Numbered from the stretch's first letter, positions 27,513 through 38,874 are shown. The stretch: 64,000 bases of DNA from Paracoccaceae bacterium (GCA_022843025.1 JALHOL010000005.1:186001-250000); one strand, 5' to 3'. Notes: a model not told the origin generated them from the sequence alone. Made by a program: numbers and translations.

Positions 27513-28391
27513 ATGACCGACCTCATCGCCAGCCTTGCCACCGTCTCCGGCCGATATGACGCGGTGTTCTGCGATCTTTGGGGCTGCCTGCACAATGGCA
27601 AGACCCCTTTCCCCGCGGCCGTCGCCGCGCTGCGCGCGTTTCGCGCCAAGGGTGGTTATGTTGTCCTGCTGACGAATTCCCCGCGCCCCCGCGCCAGCGT
27701 TGCGGCCCAGATCGCCACCATCGGCGTGCCGGATGATTGCTGGGATGACATCGTCTCCTCCGGCGATGCGTCGCAATATGCCATGCTCTCCGGCGCCGTC
27801 GGCCCCCGCGTCCACCACATCGGCGCAGACAAGGACGACACCTTCTTCACCGACCTGCCCGCGGATGCCCATGACCCGATCCAGATCACCCGCGTCCCCC
27901 TGAAGGATGCGACAGGTGTGGTCGTCACCGGCCTGCGCGACGATCTGACCGAAACCCCCGACGATTATCGCGCCACGCTTCTGATGATGAAGGCCAACGA
28001 CCTGCCCATGCTCTGCGCCAACCCCGATCTGATCGTCGATCTGGGCGAGCGGCGGCTTTATTGCGCGGGCGCGCTGGCCCAGGCCTATGAGGCGATGGGC
28101 GGCACCGCGCTCTATTACGGCAAGCCGCACCCCCCGATCTATGACCTCGCCCGCCGCCGCATGGCCGAACGGACCGGGCGCGAAGATGCCGCGATTCTGG
28201 CCATTGGCGACGGGATCAACACCGATATTCAGGGCGGCATCGGCGAAGGCATCGACACGCTGTTTGTCACCGGCGGCATCGCCGCCGCAGCCTTCGGCCC
28301 CGATCACGCCCAGCCGGACCCGGCCCTTCTGACGGCATGGCTAGAGGAGCAGCAGCTGTCTCCCACCCATGCCATCGCCTTCCTCGGCTGA
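27513..28391 (+). CDS. HAD-superfamily hydrolase (TIGR01459 type)
   Basis: 292 aa. Motif I is CDLWGCLHNGKTPF (20-33), with a Trp where the common NagD-like enzymes have Asp; this is normal for the TIGR01459 subfamily. Then VVLLTNSPRPR (motif II), YGKPHPPIYDLA, and AILAIGDGINTDIQGG (motif IV). It is a phosphatase of the NagD/Cof type, substrate unknown. Single gene, ATG at 27513. Confidence 0.9.
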   Translation: MTDLIASLATVSGRYDAVFCDLWGCLHNGKTPFPAAVAALRAFRAKGGYVVLLTNSPRPRASVAAQIATIGVPDDCWDDIVSSGDASQYAMLSGAVGPRVHHIGADKDDTFFTDLPADAHDPIQITRVPLKDATGVVVTGLRDDLTETPDDYRATLLMMKANDLPMLCANPDLIVDLGERRLYCAGALAQAYEAMGGTALYYGKPHPPIYDLARRRMAERTGREDAAILAIGDGINTDIQGGIGEGIDTLFVTGGIAAAAFGPDHAQPDPALLTAWLEEQQLSPTHAIAFLG

Positions 28392-28506
28392 CCGTTCCGC
28401 AACAATCTTGCGTGAAAAGTCACGGTTGAGATAAAAAGTTACCCAACGGAATTGCGCCGCACTGCGGCGCAGGCTATGGTCGCGCCAGATCAAAGGGGAT
28501 TCGGCC

Positions 28507-28962
28507 ATGTTCGCCAGAGCCATCGACAATCAGCCGCGCGGCACGATCTGCATCGAGGATCTCGAAATCGGGATGACTCGTCACCTGATGAAAACCGTGA
28601 CCGACCGCGACATCGAAATGTTCGCCGAGGTGTCGACCGACCGCAATCCCGTGCATCTGGACGAATCCTATGCCCAGGACACCATCTTTCAGGGCCGCAT
28701 CGCCCATGGGATGCTGACCGCGGGGCTGATTTCCGCCGTGATCGGCGAACAGCTTCCCGGCCATGGCACCGTCTATCTGGGCCAAAGCCTGAAGTTCATG
28801 GCCCCCGTCCGCCCCGGCGATACCGTCCGGGCCGAGGTGAAGGTCGTGGCGATCGATCACGCCAAGCGCCGCGTCACCCTTGAAACCCACTGCGCAGTGG
28901 GTAATACGGTCGTGCTGAAGGGCGAGGCGCTGGTTCTTGCGCCCAGCCGCAAGTTCGACTGA
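28507..28962 (+). CDS. MaoC-family (R)-specific enoyl-CoA hydratase-like protein
   Basis: 151 aa hot-dog fold. The hydratase-2 motif is FAEVSTDRNPVHLDESYA followed by GRIAHGMLTAGLISAVIGEQ, with the catalytic Asp and His in place. It would hydrate trans-2-enoyl-CoA, for instance in fatty acid or polyhydroxyalkanoate metabolism; some members act on other thioesters. A small perfect GCGCCGCA hairpin (28454-28470) lies upstream. AAAGGGGA precedes the ATG. Confidence 0.9.
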   Translation: MFARAIDNQPRGTICIEDLEIGMTRHLMKTVTDRDIEMFAEVSTDRNPVHLDESYAQDTIFQGRIAHGMLTAGLISAVIGEQLPGHGTVYLGQSLKFMAPVRPGDTVRAEVKVVAIDHAKRRVTLETHCAVGNTVVLKGEALVLAPSRKFD

Positions 28963-28983
28963 CGGCCAGGACGACGGGGCAGG

Positions 28984-28998
28984 CCCCCGCCTCGGGGG
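28984..28998 (+). promoter_or_regulatory. Hairpin overlapping the ribF ribosome site
   Basis: CCCCCG (28984-28989) pairs with CGGGGG (28993-28998) around CCT. The right arm is the Shine-Dalgarno (GGGGGAAG) of ribF, whose ATG is at 29002, so the stem can hide the ribosome site. Confidence 0.5.
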
Positions 28999-29001
28999 AA
29001 G

Positions 29002-29928
29002 ATGCGCGTTCACCATCATTGGCAGAACATCGACCACGCCGCCCGCGGTGCCTCTGTCGCCATGGGCAATTTCGACGGTCTGCATCTGGGCCATCAATCG
29101 GTGATCGATCTTGCCCGCCGCCCCGGCGCGCCCCTTGGCATTGTCACCTTTGAACCCCATCCCCGTCAGGTCTTTGCCCCCGATGCCCCGCCCTTCCGGC
29201 TGATGAATGCCGAGGCGCGGGCCAACCGGCTGGCCAAGATCGGGGTGGATCAGCTGTATCAACTTCCCTTCGACCGCGCCCTCGCCGGCCTCACGCCCGA
29301 GGCCTTTGCCCGCGACGTTCTGGCCGATGGCCTTGGCATCTCGCATGTCGTTGTCGGCTCGGATTTCTGCTTTGGCAAAGGCCGCGCCGGCACCGCCGCC
29401 GATCTGCGCACCCTTGGCGCGGCGCTGGGCTTCGATGTCACCATCGCCCCGCTCGTTGCCATTGCGGGGATCGAGGTCTCCTCCACCGCGATCCGTCAGG
29501 CCCTGACCGATGGCCGCCCCCGCGATGCCGCCGCCATGCTGGGGCATTGGCACCGGATCGAGGGCGAGGTGATCCACGGCGAAAAGCGCGGCCGGGAACT
29601 GGGCTATCCCACCGCCAACATGTCGGTCGACGGCCTGCACCTGCCCCGCTTCGGCGTCTATGCGGTCAAGGTCGACATCCTGACCGGCCCACAGGCGGGC
29701 AGCCATATGGGCGCGGCCAGCCTGGGCGTGCGGCCTATGTTCGGGGAGAACCGGCCCAACCTTGAAACCTTCCTCTTCGATTTCAAAGGCGACCTCTATG
29801 GTCAACACCTGTCGATCGCCTTTGTCGATTTCCTGCGCCCCGAACTGAAATTCGACGGGCTAGAGGCGCTGATCACCCAGATGGACGCCGATTGCACCCG
29901 CGCCCGCGCGATCCTCTCGGCACTGTAG
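29002..29928 (+). CDS. ribF: Bifunctional riboflavin kinase / FAD synthetase
   Basis: 308 aa. It makes FMN and then FAD. The N-terminal nucleotidyltransferase has MGNFDGLHLGHQ (21-32) and VSSTAIRQAL (near 155), and the C-terminal riboflavin kinase has KRGRELGYPTANM and LGVRPMFGENRP. ATG at 29002; its Shine-Dalgarno lies in a small GC hairpin. No FMN riboswitch precedes it. A cluster of three palindromes follows. Confidence 0.96.
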   Translation: MRVHHHWQNIDHAARGASVAMGNFDGLHLGHQSVIDLARRPGAPLGIVTFEPHPRQVFAPDAPPFRLMNAEARANRLAKIGVDQLYQLPFDRALAGLTPEAFARDVLADGLGISHVVVGSDFCFGKGRAGTAADLRTLGAALGFDVTIAPLVAIAGIEVSSTAIRQALTDGRPRDAAAMLGHWHRIEGEVIHGEKRGRELGYPTANMSVDGLHLPRFGVYAVKVDILTGPQAGSHMGAASLGVRPMFGENRPNLETFLFDFKGDLYGQHLSIAFVDFLRPELKFDGLEALITQMDADCTRARAILSAL

Positions 29929-29934
29929 GTGAGC

Positions 29935-30037
29935 GGCGAAACTTTTCCCCGAAAAGTTTCGCCAACTCTCTGCCCAAAATTTTCCGGAAAAATTTCGGGC
30001 CTGCTGCGCCAAAATTTTGCTCGCAAAATTTTGGCGC
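29935..30037. repeat. Three tandem AT-rich hairpins (cluster 3)
   Basis: Directly after ribF: a 13-bp stem at 29935-29947/29951-29963 (GGCGAAACTTTTC, loop CCC), an imperfect one at 29972-30000 around TTCCGGAA, and a 15-bp stem at 30006-30020/30023-30037 (GCGCCAAAATTTTGC). Same class as 1441, 9927 and 44362. The next gene starts 45 bases later. Confidence 0.85.
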
Positions 30038-30081
30038 TCCCCCGCTTCCCTTTCCCCGGCCAAAAGCGCACCTTCGCGGCC

Positions 30082-30537
30082 ATGACAACGAAACTCCGCC
30101 CCCGCTTCTGGGAGACTGTCCCCCTCACAAAGATGACCGCCCCGGAATGGGAGGCGCTCTGTGATGGCTGCGGCAAATGCTGCCTGAACAAGATCGAATA
30201 TGAAGACACGGGCGAGGTGGATTACACCCGCGTCGCCTGCCGCCTGCTGGATGGCGAAACGTGCCGTTGCAGCCAATATGCGATCCGCCATCAATTCGTG
30301 CCCGATTGCGTGCGCCTCACGCCCAAGACCCTGCCCAAGGTCGCCTATTGGATGCCCCGCACCTGCGCCTATCGCCTGCTCCATCAGGGCGGTACCTTGC
30401 CTGACTGGCACCCGCTGCGCACCGGTGATCCCGAAAGCACCCATACCTCCGGCAATTCGGTGCGCGGCATGACCGTGCCGGAATTCGAAGTCCCCGAAGA
30501 AGAATGGGACGACTATATCATCGACGAGAAGCCCTGA
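30082..30537 (+). CDS. YcgN family cysteine-cluster protein
   Basis: 151 aa. The Cys cluster CDGCGKCCLNK (27-37) and further Cys at 53, 61, 63, 76 and 95 match the YcgN/UPF0260 (YkgJ-like, CxxCxxCC zinc or iron-sulfur) family. Its role is unknown; it has been linked to metal binding. Start is ATG at 30082; the in-frame upstream part lies in the palindromes and is not plausible. The lyase gene follows after one base, so they share an operon. Confidence 0.9.
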   Translation: MTTKLRPRFWETVPLTKMTAPEWEALCDGCGKCCLNKIEYEDTGEVDYTRVACRLLDGETCRCSQYAIRHQFVPDCVRLTPKTLPKVAYWMPRTCAYRLLHQGGTLPDWHPLRTGDPESTHTSGNSVRGMTVPEFEVPEEEWDDYIIDEKP

Positions 30538-30538
30538 C

Positions 30539-31573
30539 ATGTTCTTCGCCTCTGACAATACCTCCGGCGCGCCGCCCGAAGTGATGCAGGCGCTCTTGCG
30601 CGCCAACGAAGGCTTCGCACGCAGCTATGGCGGCGATGACATCATGGCCCGCGTCACTGCGCGGGTGCGCGCCCTGTTCGATGCACCGGAAGCCTCGGTC
30701 CATCTGGTCGCCACCGGCACCGCCGCCAATGCGCTGGCGCTGGCCGCGCTGACCGATCCCTGGGGCGCCGTCTTCTGCCACCGTCACGCCCATATCGCCG
30801 AAGATGAATGCGGCGCACCCGAATTCTATACAAACGGCGCGAAACTGGTGCTGATCGACGGCGCGCATGGCCGCATCACGCCCGACGCGCTGACCGAGGC
30901 GCTGGCCACCACCGGGGCATCCGGCGTGCATGGCGTGCAGCGCGGTTGCCTGTCGCTGACCAATGTCACAGAGGCAGGCACCGTCTACACCCCGGCTGAG
31001 ATCGCCGCCCTGACCGCCATCGCCAAATCCCACGGCCTGCCTTGCCATCTGGACGGCGCGCGCTTTGCCAATGCGCTTGTGTCCACCGGGGCCAGCCCGG
31101 CCGACATGACATGGCGCGCCGGCATTGATGTGCTGTCTTTTGGCGGCACCAAGAACGGCTTGCTTGGGGTCGAGGCGGTGGTGCTGTTTGATCCCGCAAA
31201 GTCCTGGGAACTGGAACTGCGCCGCAAACGCGGCGGGCATCTCTTCTCAAAACACCGCTTCCTGTCGGTACAGATGGAGGCCTATCTGACCGATGGCTTG
31301 TGGATGCGCCTTGCCGCGCAGGCCAATGCCATGGGGCAGCGGCTGGCGCAGGGCATCGCGGGCCTCAACCACGCCGCGCTGACACATCCGTCGCAGGCGA
31401 ACATGATCTTTGCCAACTGGGAACCGGGCGGCCATGCCCGGCTGCAAGCGGCGGGTGCGGTCTATTACGACCTGCGCCCCCTGCCCGATGGCCGCGAAAC
31501 CGCGCGGATGGTCGCGTCATGGAACACGACCGAGGATCACGTCGACCACTTCCTCGGTCATCTCAAGGCCTGA
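30539..31573 (+). CDS. ltaE: Low-specificity L-threonine aldolase
   Basis: 344 aa PLP enzyme of the beta-eliminating lyase/threonine aldolase family. It cleaves L-(allo)threonine to glycine and acetaldehyde. Schiff-base Lys205 is in SFGGTKNGLLG, Asp172 in HLDGARFANAL, and an N-terminal FASDNTSG binds phosphate. The ATG lies one base after the YcgN stop. A dispersed repeat copy follows 8 bases after the stop. Confidence 0.92.
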   Translation: MFFASDNTSGAPPEVMQALLRANEGFARSYGGDDIMARVTARVRALFDAPEASVHLVATGTAANALALAALTDPWGAVFCHRHAHIAEDECGAPEFYTNGAKLVLIDGAHGRITPDALTEALATTGASGVHGVQRGCLSLTNVTEAGTVYTPAEIAALTAIAKSHGLPCHLDGARFANALVSTGASPADMTWRAGIDVLSFGGTKNGLLGVEAVVLFDPAKSWELELRRKRGGHLFSKHRFLSVQMEAYLTDGLWMRLAAQANAMGQRLAQGIAGLNHAALTHPSQANMIFANWEPGGHARLQAAGAVYYDLRPLPDGRETARMVASWNTTEDHVDHFLGHLKA

Positions 31574-31580
31574 CCCCGCC

Positions 31581-31650
31581 CTTTCATCTTGGCCCAAATA
31601 CCCAACTGCGACGGCACCACCACCACAGCGTTTGTCTGAGGGCGCCCTAC
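31581..31650 (+). repeat. Dispersed repeat, CATCTTGGC..CAAATACCC family, copy 2
   Basis: CTTTCATCTTGGCCCAAATA and CCCAACTG followed by a variable CA-rich stretch ending GGGCGCCC. Closest relative of the copy at 4863. It sits 3' of the threonine aldolase gene, between convergent genes. Confidence 0.7.
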
Positions 31651-32240
31651 CGCCCCGCCAGATGATCCTCCAGCAGGTCCAGCCTGTCCTGCCCCCAGAA
31701 ACGCTCTTCGTCCACGATATAAAAGGGCAAGCCGAACACCCCGCGCGACACGGCCTCGTCCAGATTGCGGACATAGGTATCGGCGGCCATGAACATGCCT
31801 CGGTCGGCAATGGCGGGATCAAAGCCGTTCTCTGCCATGATCTCTTTCACCACCGCATCATCCGCGATATTGCGCCCCTCGGACCAGACCGCGCGGGGAA
31901 AGGCCCGCACCAGCCCGGCCAGATCGCCATCCCCCGCCGCAGCCGCCGCAATGATGGCATAGGATGCCGGCGCCGGGTTCACCGGAAAGAAGGCAGGTTG
32001 CAGGTCCAGCTTCATCCCCAACCGCCGGGACCACCGCGCCAACTCCTGCAAGCGATAGGCCTTGCGGCTTTCATGCCGCTCCGCCAGCACCTGCCCACCC
32101 GTGCGCGGAAACAGCGCCGGCCCGTCGATCGGGATGTAACGGATCGTCGCCCCCTGCCGCGCCGCGATCTGTTCCAGCCGATCGCCCGCCAGATAGACAA
32201 AGGGCGAAATCACCGCGAAAAAGTAGTCGATCTGCACCAT
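31647..32240 (-). CDS. 2-hydroxychromene-2-carboxylate isomerase-like protein
   Basis: 197 aa, DsbA-fold kappa-class glutathione transferase relative. Start [20 protein letters not shown] has the S-P-F/S motif that replaces Cxx[18 protein letters not shown] is in the helical insert, and [20 protein letters not shown] is the cis-Pro end. Family enzymes isomerise 2-hydroxychromene-2-carboxylate in naphthalene degradation; here no catabolic cluster is near, so the real substrate is unknown. Divergent from prs. Confidence 0.9.
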   Translation of the reverse strand: MVQIDYFFAVISPFVYLAGDRLEQIAARQGATIRYIPIDGPALFPRTGGQVLAERHESRKAYRLQELARWSRRLGMKLDLQPAFFPVNPAPASYAIIAAAAAGDGDLAGLVRAFPRAVWSEGRNIADDAVVKEIMAENGFDPAIADRGMFMAADTYVRNLDEAVSRGVFGLPFYIVDEERFWGQDRLDLLEDHLAGR

Positions 32241-32365
32241 TTGCCCACCCCCGGTTCAGCCTTGGTTTGCAAGACCGTAACGCAGTGATAAGGCGTGTCC
32301 AGCGCCGAATCCCTGTCGCATCCGCCCTTGCGTCCCCTCAGAATCCGAAGGCCCCGGAGTCCCAA

Positions 32366-33385
32366 ATGCCCGCCATCACCGAACCGAAGCTGATCTCCGG
32401 CAATGCCAACCTGCCGCTTGCCAAGGCCATCGCCCGCCGCATGTCGATGCACCGCGGCATGTCGGTCAATCTGGTGGATGCCCGCATCGAACGCTTCAAC
32501 GATCAGGAGATTTTCGTCGAGGTGTTCGAGAATGTCCGGGGCGAGGATATGTACATCATCCAGTCCACCTCGAACCCGGCCAATGACAACCTGATGGAAC
32601 TCTTGATCATGACCGATGCGTTGCGCCGGTCGTCGGCGGCGCGCATCACCGCCGTGATCCCCTATTTCGGCTATGCCCGTCAGGACCGCCGCGCCAAGGC
32701 GCGCACGCCCATCAGCGCCAAGCTGGTCGCCAACCTCATCACCCGCGCGGGCGTAGACCGCGTGCTGACGCTCGATCTGCACGCGGCGCAGATTCAGGGG
32801 TTCTTCGACATTCCGGTGGACAACCTCTATGCCAGCCCGGTCTTTGCACTGGACATCGAACACCACTTCAAGGGCCAGCTGGAAGACCTGATGATCGTCT
32901 CGCCCGATGTGGGCGGCGTGGCCCGCGCCCGCGAACTGGCCAAGCGGATCAATGCCCCCCTTGCCATTGTGGACAAGCGCCGCGAAAAGGCGGGCGAAGT
33001 GGCCGGGATGACCGTGATCGGTGATGTGCGTGGCCGCAAATGCATCATCGTGGACGATATCTGCGACACCGCTGGAACGCTGTGCAAGGCGGCAGAGGTG
33101 CTGATGGAAAACGGCGCGACCGAGGTTCACAGCTACATCACCCACGGCGTCCTCTCCGGCCCGGCGGTGGAGCGGGTGCAGAATTCGGTGATGAAATCGC
33201 TGGTGATCACCGATTCCATCGCACCCACGGATGAGGTCCGCGCGGCATCGAACATCCGCATCGTCCCCACCGCCCCGGTCTTTGCGCAGGCGATCCTGAA
33301 CATCTGGAACGGCACCAGCGTGTCATCGCTGTTCGAAACCGATACGCTCGTTCCGATCTACGAAGGCATGTATGTGCGCGGGTGA
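32366..33385 (+). CDS. prs: Ribose-phosphate pyrophosphokinase
   Basis: 339 aa. It makes PRPP from ribose-5-phosphate and ATP for purine, pyrimidine and His synthesis (purEK, hisG/Z and hisC are all in this window). ATP and metal motifs are visible: [12 protein letters not shown] and the PRPP loop [14 protein letters not shown]. The N-terminal [14 protein letters not shown] is standard. ATG at 32366. Single gene; a 10-bp hairpin follows. Confidence 0.97.
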   Translation: MPAITEPKLISGNANLPLAKAIARRMSMHRGMSVNLVDARIERFNDQEIFVEVFENVRGEDMYIIQSTSNPANDNLMELLIMTDALRRSSAARITAVIPYFGYARQDRRAKARTPISAKLVANLITRAGVDRVLTLDLHAAQIQGFFDIPVDNLYASPVFALDIEHHFKGQLEDLMIVSPDVGGVARARELAKRINAPLAIVDKRREKAGEVAGMTVIGDVRGRKCIIVDDICDTAGTLCKAAEVLMENGATEVHSYITHGVLSGPAVERVQNSVMKSLVITDSIAPTDEVRAASNIRIVPTAPVFAQAILNIWNGTSVSSLFETDTLVPIYEGMYVRG

Positions 33386-33443
33386 TCGGCGCCGATACGG
33401 CCCTGTCTGACCACTACGGCAAAGCTGCGTTCAGTTGGCGACG

Positions 33444-33472
33444 GTGACAGCGGGCAGCTGGGCCGCTGTCAC
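33444..33472. terminator. Hairpin between prs and the lectin gene
   Basis: GTGACAGCGG (33444-33453) pairs perfectly with 33463-33472. It has no T run. It spans the stop codon of the convergent lectin-like gene and probably ends both messages or stabilises their 3' ends. Confidence 0.45.
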
Positions 33473-33834
33473 GCGATATCCCAGTCATCCTCGTCCCGCA
33501 CCGGGCCGATGGCTGTCCAGTCCGCGCGGATGCGGGCGATGCGGGTGTCGCCCCAGGTGCGGAACACCAACTGAAACCCCTTTTCCGATACATTCTCGGC
33601 GGTCAGGTCGGCACGCATGTTGGTCTTGTGGTCCATATCCCACAGGGAAATGCCCACCATCACGGCGGGGCGCGCGCGAAAGGCTTCGTTGAAGGTCACA
33701 TGGAACCGGCTTTCGCGGTCGCCGCTGCCCGTCCACATCACGCCATCCGACGCAAAATCCGAAAACAGGATGCGGCTGCCCTGCAATATCCCGATCCTGC
33801 TGGCTGACATGCGCTTCATCTTTGGCTGTTTCAT
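33469..33834 (-). CDS. H-type lectin domain protein
   Basis: 121 aa. The region SRFHVTFNEAFRARPAVMVG, then NVSEKGFQLVFRTWGDTRI fits the H-type lectin domain (Pfam H_lectin) known from snail agglutinin and discoidin; bacterial copies bind sugars or are of unknown role. No signal peptide. N-terminus is basic (MKQPKMKRMSASR). Start uncertain: ATG at 33834 has GGAG upstream; GTG at 33849 is in frame. It is the only gene between prs and the atp terminator. Confidence 0.78.
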   Translation of the reverse strand: MKQPKMKRMSASRIGILQGSRILFSDFASDGVMWTGSGDRESRFHVTFNEAFRARPAVMVGISLWDMDHKTNMRADLTAENVSEKGFQLVFRTWGDTRIARIRADWTAIGPVRDEDDWDIA

Positions 33835-33883
33835 CCGGACTCCGGTCACCCCTTACTTGGTCATGCAACACGCAGGACCACCA

Positions 33884-33916
33884 TAAGAAAAGGCCCCGCC
33901 ATGACAACGGGGCCTT
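33884..33916 (-). terminator. Rho-independent terminator of the atp operon
   Basis: AAGGCCCCG (33890-33898) pairs with 33908-33916 around a 9-base loop; the minus-strand tail is TTCTTA. It lies 25 bases after the atpC stop. Confidence 0.82.
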
Positions 33917-33940
33917 CACGATTGCATCAGACCTGCGCGC

Positions 33941-34333
33941 CTATTGGCCCACCGCCGCGCGCATGGCCAGAATGTCGGCGACCAGTTTGTCGGCGCTATC
34001 CTTGTCGGCTGACGTGGCGGCGGCTTCGCGCGCCTCGGCCAGCAGACCGTCAAACAGGGCGGCATTGGCCTCTTCCACCGGCACCGCACGTTCGGCCAGA
34101 ACCGAAACGCTGCTGGCGGTGATGTCGGCAAAACCGCCGGTCACTACATAGGACTTCGCCCCTTCGGCCGAAACCGCCTTCAGAATGCCGGGGCGCAGCG
34201 TGGTGATGGTGGGCGAATGCCCCTCCATCGCCGTCAGGTCGCCATCGGCCCCCGGGATCTGAACCTCGCTCGCGGCAACAGAGGCAAGCCTCCGCTCCGG
34301 CGAGACAAGGTCGAATTGCAGCGTGCCTGCCAT
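33941..34333 (-). CDS. atpC: F1 ATP synthase epsilon subunit
   Basis: 130 aa. The beta-sandwich part (LQFDLVSPERRLASVAASEV to about 85) is complete; the C-terminal helical part is short. It links rotation of gamma to the c ring and can inhibit ATP hydrolysis. Last gene of the F1 operon, 12 bases after atpD, followed by a terminator. Confidence 0.95.
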   Translation of the reverse strand: MAGTLQFDLVSPERRLASVAASEVQIPGADGDLTAMEGHSPTITTLRPGILKAVSAEGAKSYVVTGGFADITASSVSVLAERAVPVEEANAALFDGLLAEAREAAATSADKDSADKLVADILAMRAAVGQ

Positions 34334-34345
34334 TGGCTTGCCCCC

Positions 34346-35776
<1,431 letters not shown>

Positions 35777-35781
35777 CTAAC

Positions 35782-36648
35782 TCAGAGCGCCTCGGCGCCC
35801 GAAATGATTTCGATAAGCTCTTTGGTGATCGCCGCCTGCCGCGAACGGTTGTACTGGATCGTCAGCTTGTTGATCATGTCGCCCGCATTGCGCGTGGCGT
35901 TGTCCATCGCCGACATCCGCGCACCCTGTTCGGATGCCCCGTTCTCCAGCAGCGCAGTGAACACCTGCGTTGCAACACCGCGCGGAAGCAGGTCCGCAAG
36001 GATGGCTTCTTCGCTCGGCTCATAGTCATACAGCGACGACACGCCGCCGCCTTCGAACTTGGCCGGGATCACCTGCTGCGCGGTCGGGATCTGGCTGATC
36101 ACCGACTGGAACCGGTTGTAGAACAGCGTCGCCACGTCGAACTCGCCCGCTTCAAAGCGCGCCAGCACTTCACGCGCGATGGACTGCGCGTTGACATAGC
36201 CCACACGCTTGACCTCGCTCAGGTCGACATGGCCCACGAAATGCGCGGCCAGATCACGCTTGAGCTGTTCCCGCCCCTTCTTGCCGACGGTCAGGATCTT
36301 CACCGTCTTGCCCTGCGCCAGCAATTCCTGCGCCCGCACTCGCGCCAGACGCGCGATGGACGAGTTGAAACCGCCGCACAGGCCACGTTCGGCGGTCATC
36401 ACCACCAGAAGATGCACCTTGTCCGCCCCCGTCCCCGACAAAAGCCGGGGGGCCGATGGGGACTGGCCGACCGATGCCGCCAGCCCCGCCACAACGGCAT
36501 TCATCCGTTCGGCATAGGGGCGCGCGGCTTCCGCAGCCTCTTGGGCGCGGCGAAGCTTCGCCGCCGCGACCATCTGCATCGCCTTCGTGATCTTGCGCGT
36601 GTTCTTGACGCTGCCGATCCGGTTTTTCAGGTCCTTAAGGCTGGGCAT
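35782..36648 (-). CDS. atpG: F1 ATP synthase gamma subunit
   Basis: 288 aa, the central shaft. N- and C-terminal helices [20 protein letters not shown] and [20 protein letters not shown] are conserved, with [10 protein letters not shown] in between. Third gene of the operon; gap of 24 bases after atpA. Confidence 0.98.
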   Translation of the reverse strand: MPSLKDLKNRIGSVKNTRKITKAMQMVAAAKLRRAQEAAEAARPYAERMNAVVAGLAASVGQSPSAPRLLSGTGADKVHLLVVMTAERGLCGGFNSSIARLARVRAQELLAQGKTVKILTVGKKGREQLKRDLAAHFVGHVDLSEVKRVGYVNAQSIAREVLARFEAGEFDVATLFYNRFQSVISQIPTAQQVIPAKFEGGGVSSLYDYEPSEEAILADLLPRGVATQVFTALLENGASEQGARMSAMDNATRNAGDMINKLTIQYNRSRQAAITKELIEIISGAEAL

Positions 36649-36672
36649 CTGCCTACTCCCTCAGGGCCAAAA

Positions 36673-38211
36673 TCAAGCGAAGTCTTTGGCGAACGCATCA
36701 AGCTCCGCACGGATGGCCTTTTCCAGGTCGCCCGAAACCTTGCGGTCGTTCTTGGTGATGTCTTCCAGCAGCGCCGCGCCCTTGGTGCGCAGGTGCTTCA
36801 GAAGGCCCGCCTCGAAACGGCCCACATCCTTGACGCCGATCTTGTCCAGATAGCCGTTGGTACCGGCAAAGATCACGCAAACGATTTCCGCATTGGTCAG
36901 CGGCGAATACTGCGGCTGCTTCATCAGCTCCGTCAGACGCGCGCCACGGTTCAGCAACTGCTGGGTGGATGCGTCAAGATCAGACCCGAACTGCGCAAAG
37001 GCCGCCATTTCGCGATACTGCGCCAGTTCCAGCTTCACCTTGCCCGCGACCGACTTCATCGCGTTGGTCTGGGCGCTGGAGCCCACACGCGACACCGACA
37101 GACCGGTGTTCACAGCCGGGCGGATGCCCTGATAGAACAGTTCCGTTTCCAGGAAGATCTGGCCATCGGTGATCGAGATCACGTTCGTCGGAATAAAGGC
37201 CGACACGTCGCCGCCCTGCGTTTCGATGATCGGCAGCGCGGTCAGCGAGCCAGCCCCGAAATCCTCGTTCAGCTTGGCCGAACGCTCCAGCAGGCGCGAG
37301 TGCAGATAGAATACGTCGCCCGGATAGGCTTCACGTCCCGGCGGACGGCGCAGCAAGAGCGACATCTGGCGATAGGCAACGGCCTGCTTGGACAGGTCAT
37401 CATAGATGATCAGCGCATGACGGCCATTGTCGCGGAAGAACTCTGCCATCGCGGTGGCCGAATAGGGCGCCAGGAACTGCATCGGGGCCGGGTCGGATGC
37501 GGTGGCCGCCACGACGATCGTGTAGTCGATCGCCCCGGTTTCCTCCAGCTTCTTCACCAGCTGTGCCACGGTCGAACGCTTCTGCCCGATGGCCACATAG
37601 ATGCAGTACAGCTTCTTGGATTCGTCGTCGCCAGCGGCCTCGTTATAGACCTTCTGGTTAAGGATGGTGTCCAGCGCCACGGCGGTCTTGCCGGTCTGAC
37701 GGTCACCGATGATCAGTTCGCGCTGGCCGCGGCCAACGGGGATCATCGCGTCCACGGCCTTCAGGCCGGTCGCCATCGGCTCATGCACCGATTTGCGCGG
37801 GATGATGCCGGGGGCCTTCACATCGGCCACACGACGCTCGGTCGCCGCAATCGGGCCCTTTCCATCGATCGGGTTGCCAAGGCCGTCCACGACGCGGCCC
37901 AGCAGGCCGTTGCCCGCGGGCACGTCCACGATGGACTTGGTCCGCTTGACGATATCGCCTTCCTTGATGTCCTGGTCGGACCCGAAGATCACGATACCGA
38001 CGTTGTCGACTTCCAGGTTCAGCGCCATCCCGCGGATACCGCCGGGGAATTCCACCATCTCGCCGGCCTGGACATTGTCCAGCCCATGCACACGGGCGAT
38101 CCCGTCACCTACGGAAAGAACACGGCCCACTTCGGCCACTTCGGCATCCTTGCCGAAATTCTTGATCTGCTCTTTCAGGATCGCAGAGATCTCAGCAGCC
38201 TGAATTCCCAT
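36673..38211 (-). CDS. atpA: F1 ATP synthase alpha subunit
   Basis: 512 aa. The P-loop [13 protein letters not shown], the ATPase alpha/beta signature and the N-terminal [18 protein letters not shown] are present. Start ATG 38211 shares one base with the atpH stop (TGATG); the GTG codon just before is in frame but less likely. Second gene of the operon. Confidence 0.98.
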   Translation of the reverse strand: MGIQAAEISAILKEQIKNFGKDAEVAEVGRVLSVGDGIARVHGLDNVQAGEMVEFPGGIRGMALNLEVDNVGIVIFGSDQDIKEGDIVKRTKSIVDVPAGNGLLGRVVDGLGNPIDGKGPIAATERRVADVKAPGIIPRKSVHEPMATGLKAVDAMIPVGRGQRELIIGDRQTGKTAVALDTILNQKVYNEAAGDDESKKLYCIYVAIGQKRSTVAQLVKKLEETGAIDYTIVVAATASDPAPMQFLAPYSATAMAEFFRDNGRHALIIYDDLSKQAVAYRQMSLLLRRPPGREAYPGDVFYLHSRLLERSAKLNEDFGAGSLTALPIIETQGGDVSAFIPTNVISITDGQIFLETELFYQGIRPAVNTGLSVSRVGSSAQTNAMKSVAGKVKLELAQYREMAAFAQFGSDLDASTQQLLNRGARLTELMKQPQYSPLTNAEIVCVIFAGTNGYLDKIGVKDVGRFEAGLLKHLRTKGAALLEDITKNDRKVSGDLEKAIRAELDAFAKDFA

Positions 38212-38771
38212 CACCCAACCTCTTTCATTGCATTCTGGAGAGCCGCGAGCTTTGCCTTGACCGACGTGTCGATCATGGTCGAGCCCAGCTTGACGACAAG
38301 ACCACCGATGAGCGTTTCATCGACAGCCACTTTCAGTTTCACATCCTTGCCGACACGCGCCTTCAGCGTCGCGGCCAGTGCCTTGGTCTGCGCGTCCGAC
38401 AGCGCAGCAGCCGAGGTGACCTCGGCCGTCACTTCGCCCCGGTCCGCCGCGATGCGCGCCAGCACATCCGCCACCAACTGCGGCAGCACGAACAGCCGCC
38501 GCTTGCTGGCCATCAGCGCCAGCGTGTTGGCGGTCAGCGCCGACAATTTCATCTTCTTGGCAATCGCGGCAATCGCCGCCGCCTGATCCTCGCGCGATAC
38601 GACGGGCGAGGCGATCATCGCGCTCAGGTCCGGGCTTACCGCAAGGGCTGCCGCCAGCGCATCGGCATCTGCCTCAAGCGCCTTCAGTCCCTTGTCTTCC
38701 TTCGCCAACTCGAAAAGAGCGGTGGCGTAGCGTGCGGCAATGCCGGAGGAGATCGAAGCTGGTTCGGACAC
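38211..38771 (-). CDS. atpH: F1 ATP synthase delta subunit
   Basis: 186 aa, part of the peripheral stalk. It matches Rhodobacter AtpH from [20 protein letters not shown] on. The start is GTG at 38771 with GGAAGGG 6 bases upstream; there is no suitable ATG nearby. First gene of atpHAGDC; the F0 genes (atpBEF, atpI) are elsewhere, as is usual for Rhodobacterales. Confidence 0.95.
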   Translation of the reverse strand: MSEPASISSGIAARYATALFELAKEDKGLKALEADADALAAALAVSPDLSAMIASPVVSREDQAAAIAAIAKKMKLSALTANTLALMASKRRLFVLPQLVADVLARIAADRGEVTAEVTSAAALSDAQTKALAATLKARVGKDVKLKVAVDETLIGGLVVKLGSTMIDTSVKAKLAALQNAMKEVG

Positions 38772-38874
38772 GTCAACCCTTCCGCTGTCTTGGCCCCCGC
38801 GCCCGTGCAAAGCTTGCACAGGCCAAGGGCATCCCAGGGCGCAGGGAAGCCCCTGCGTCTGTCAATTCGCGCGG

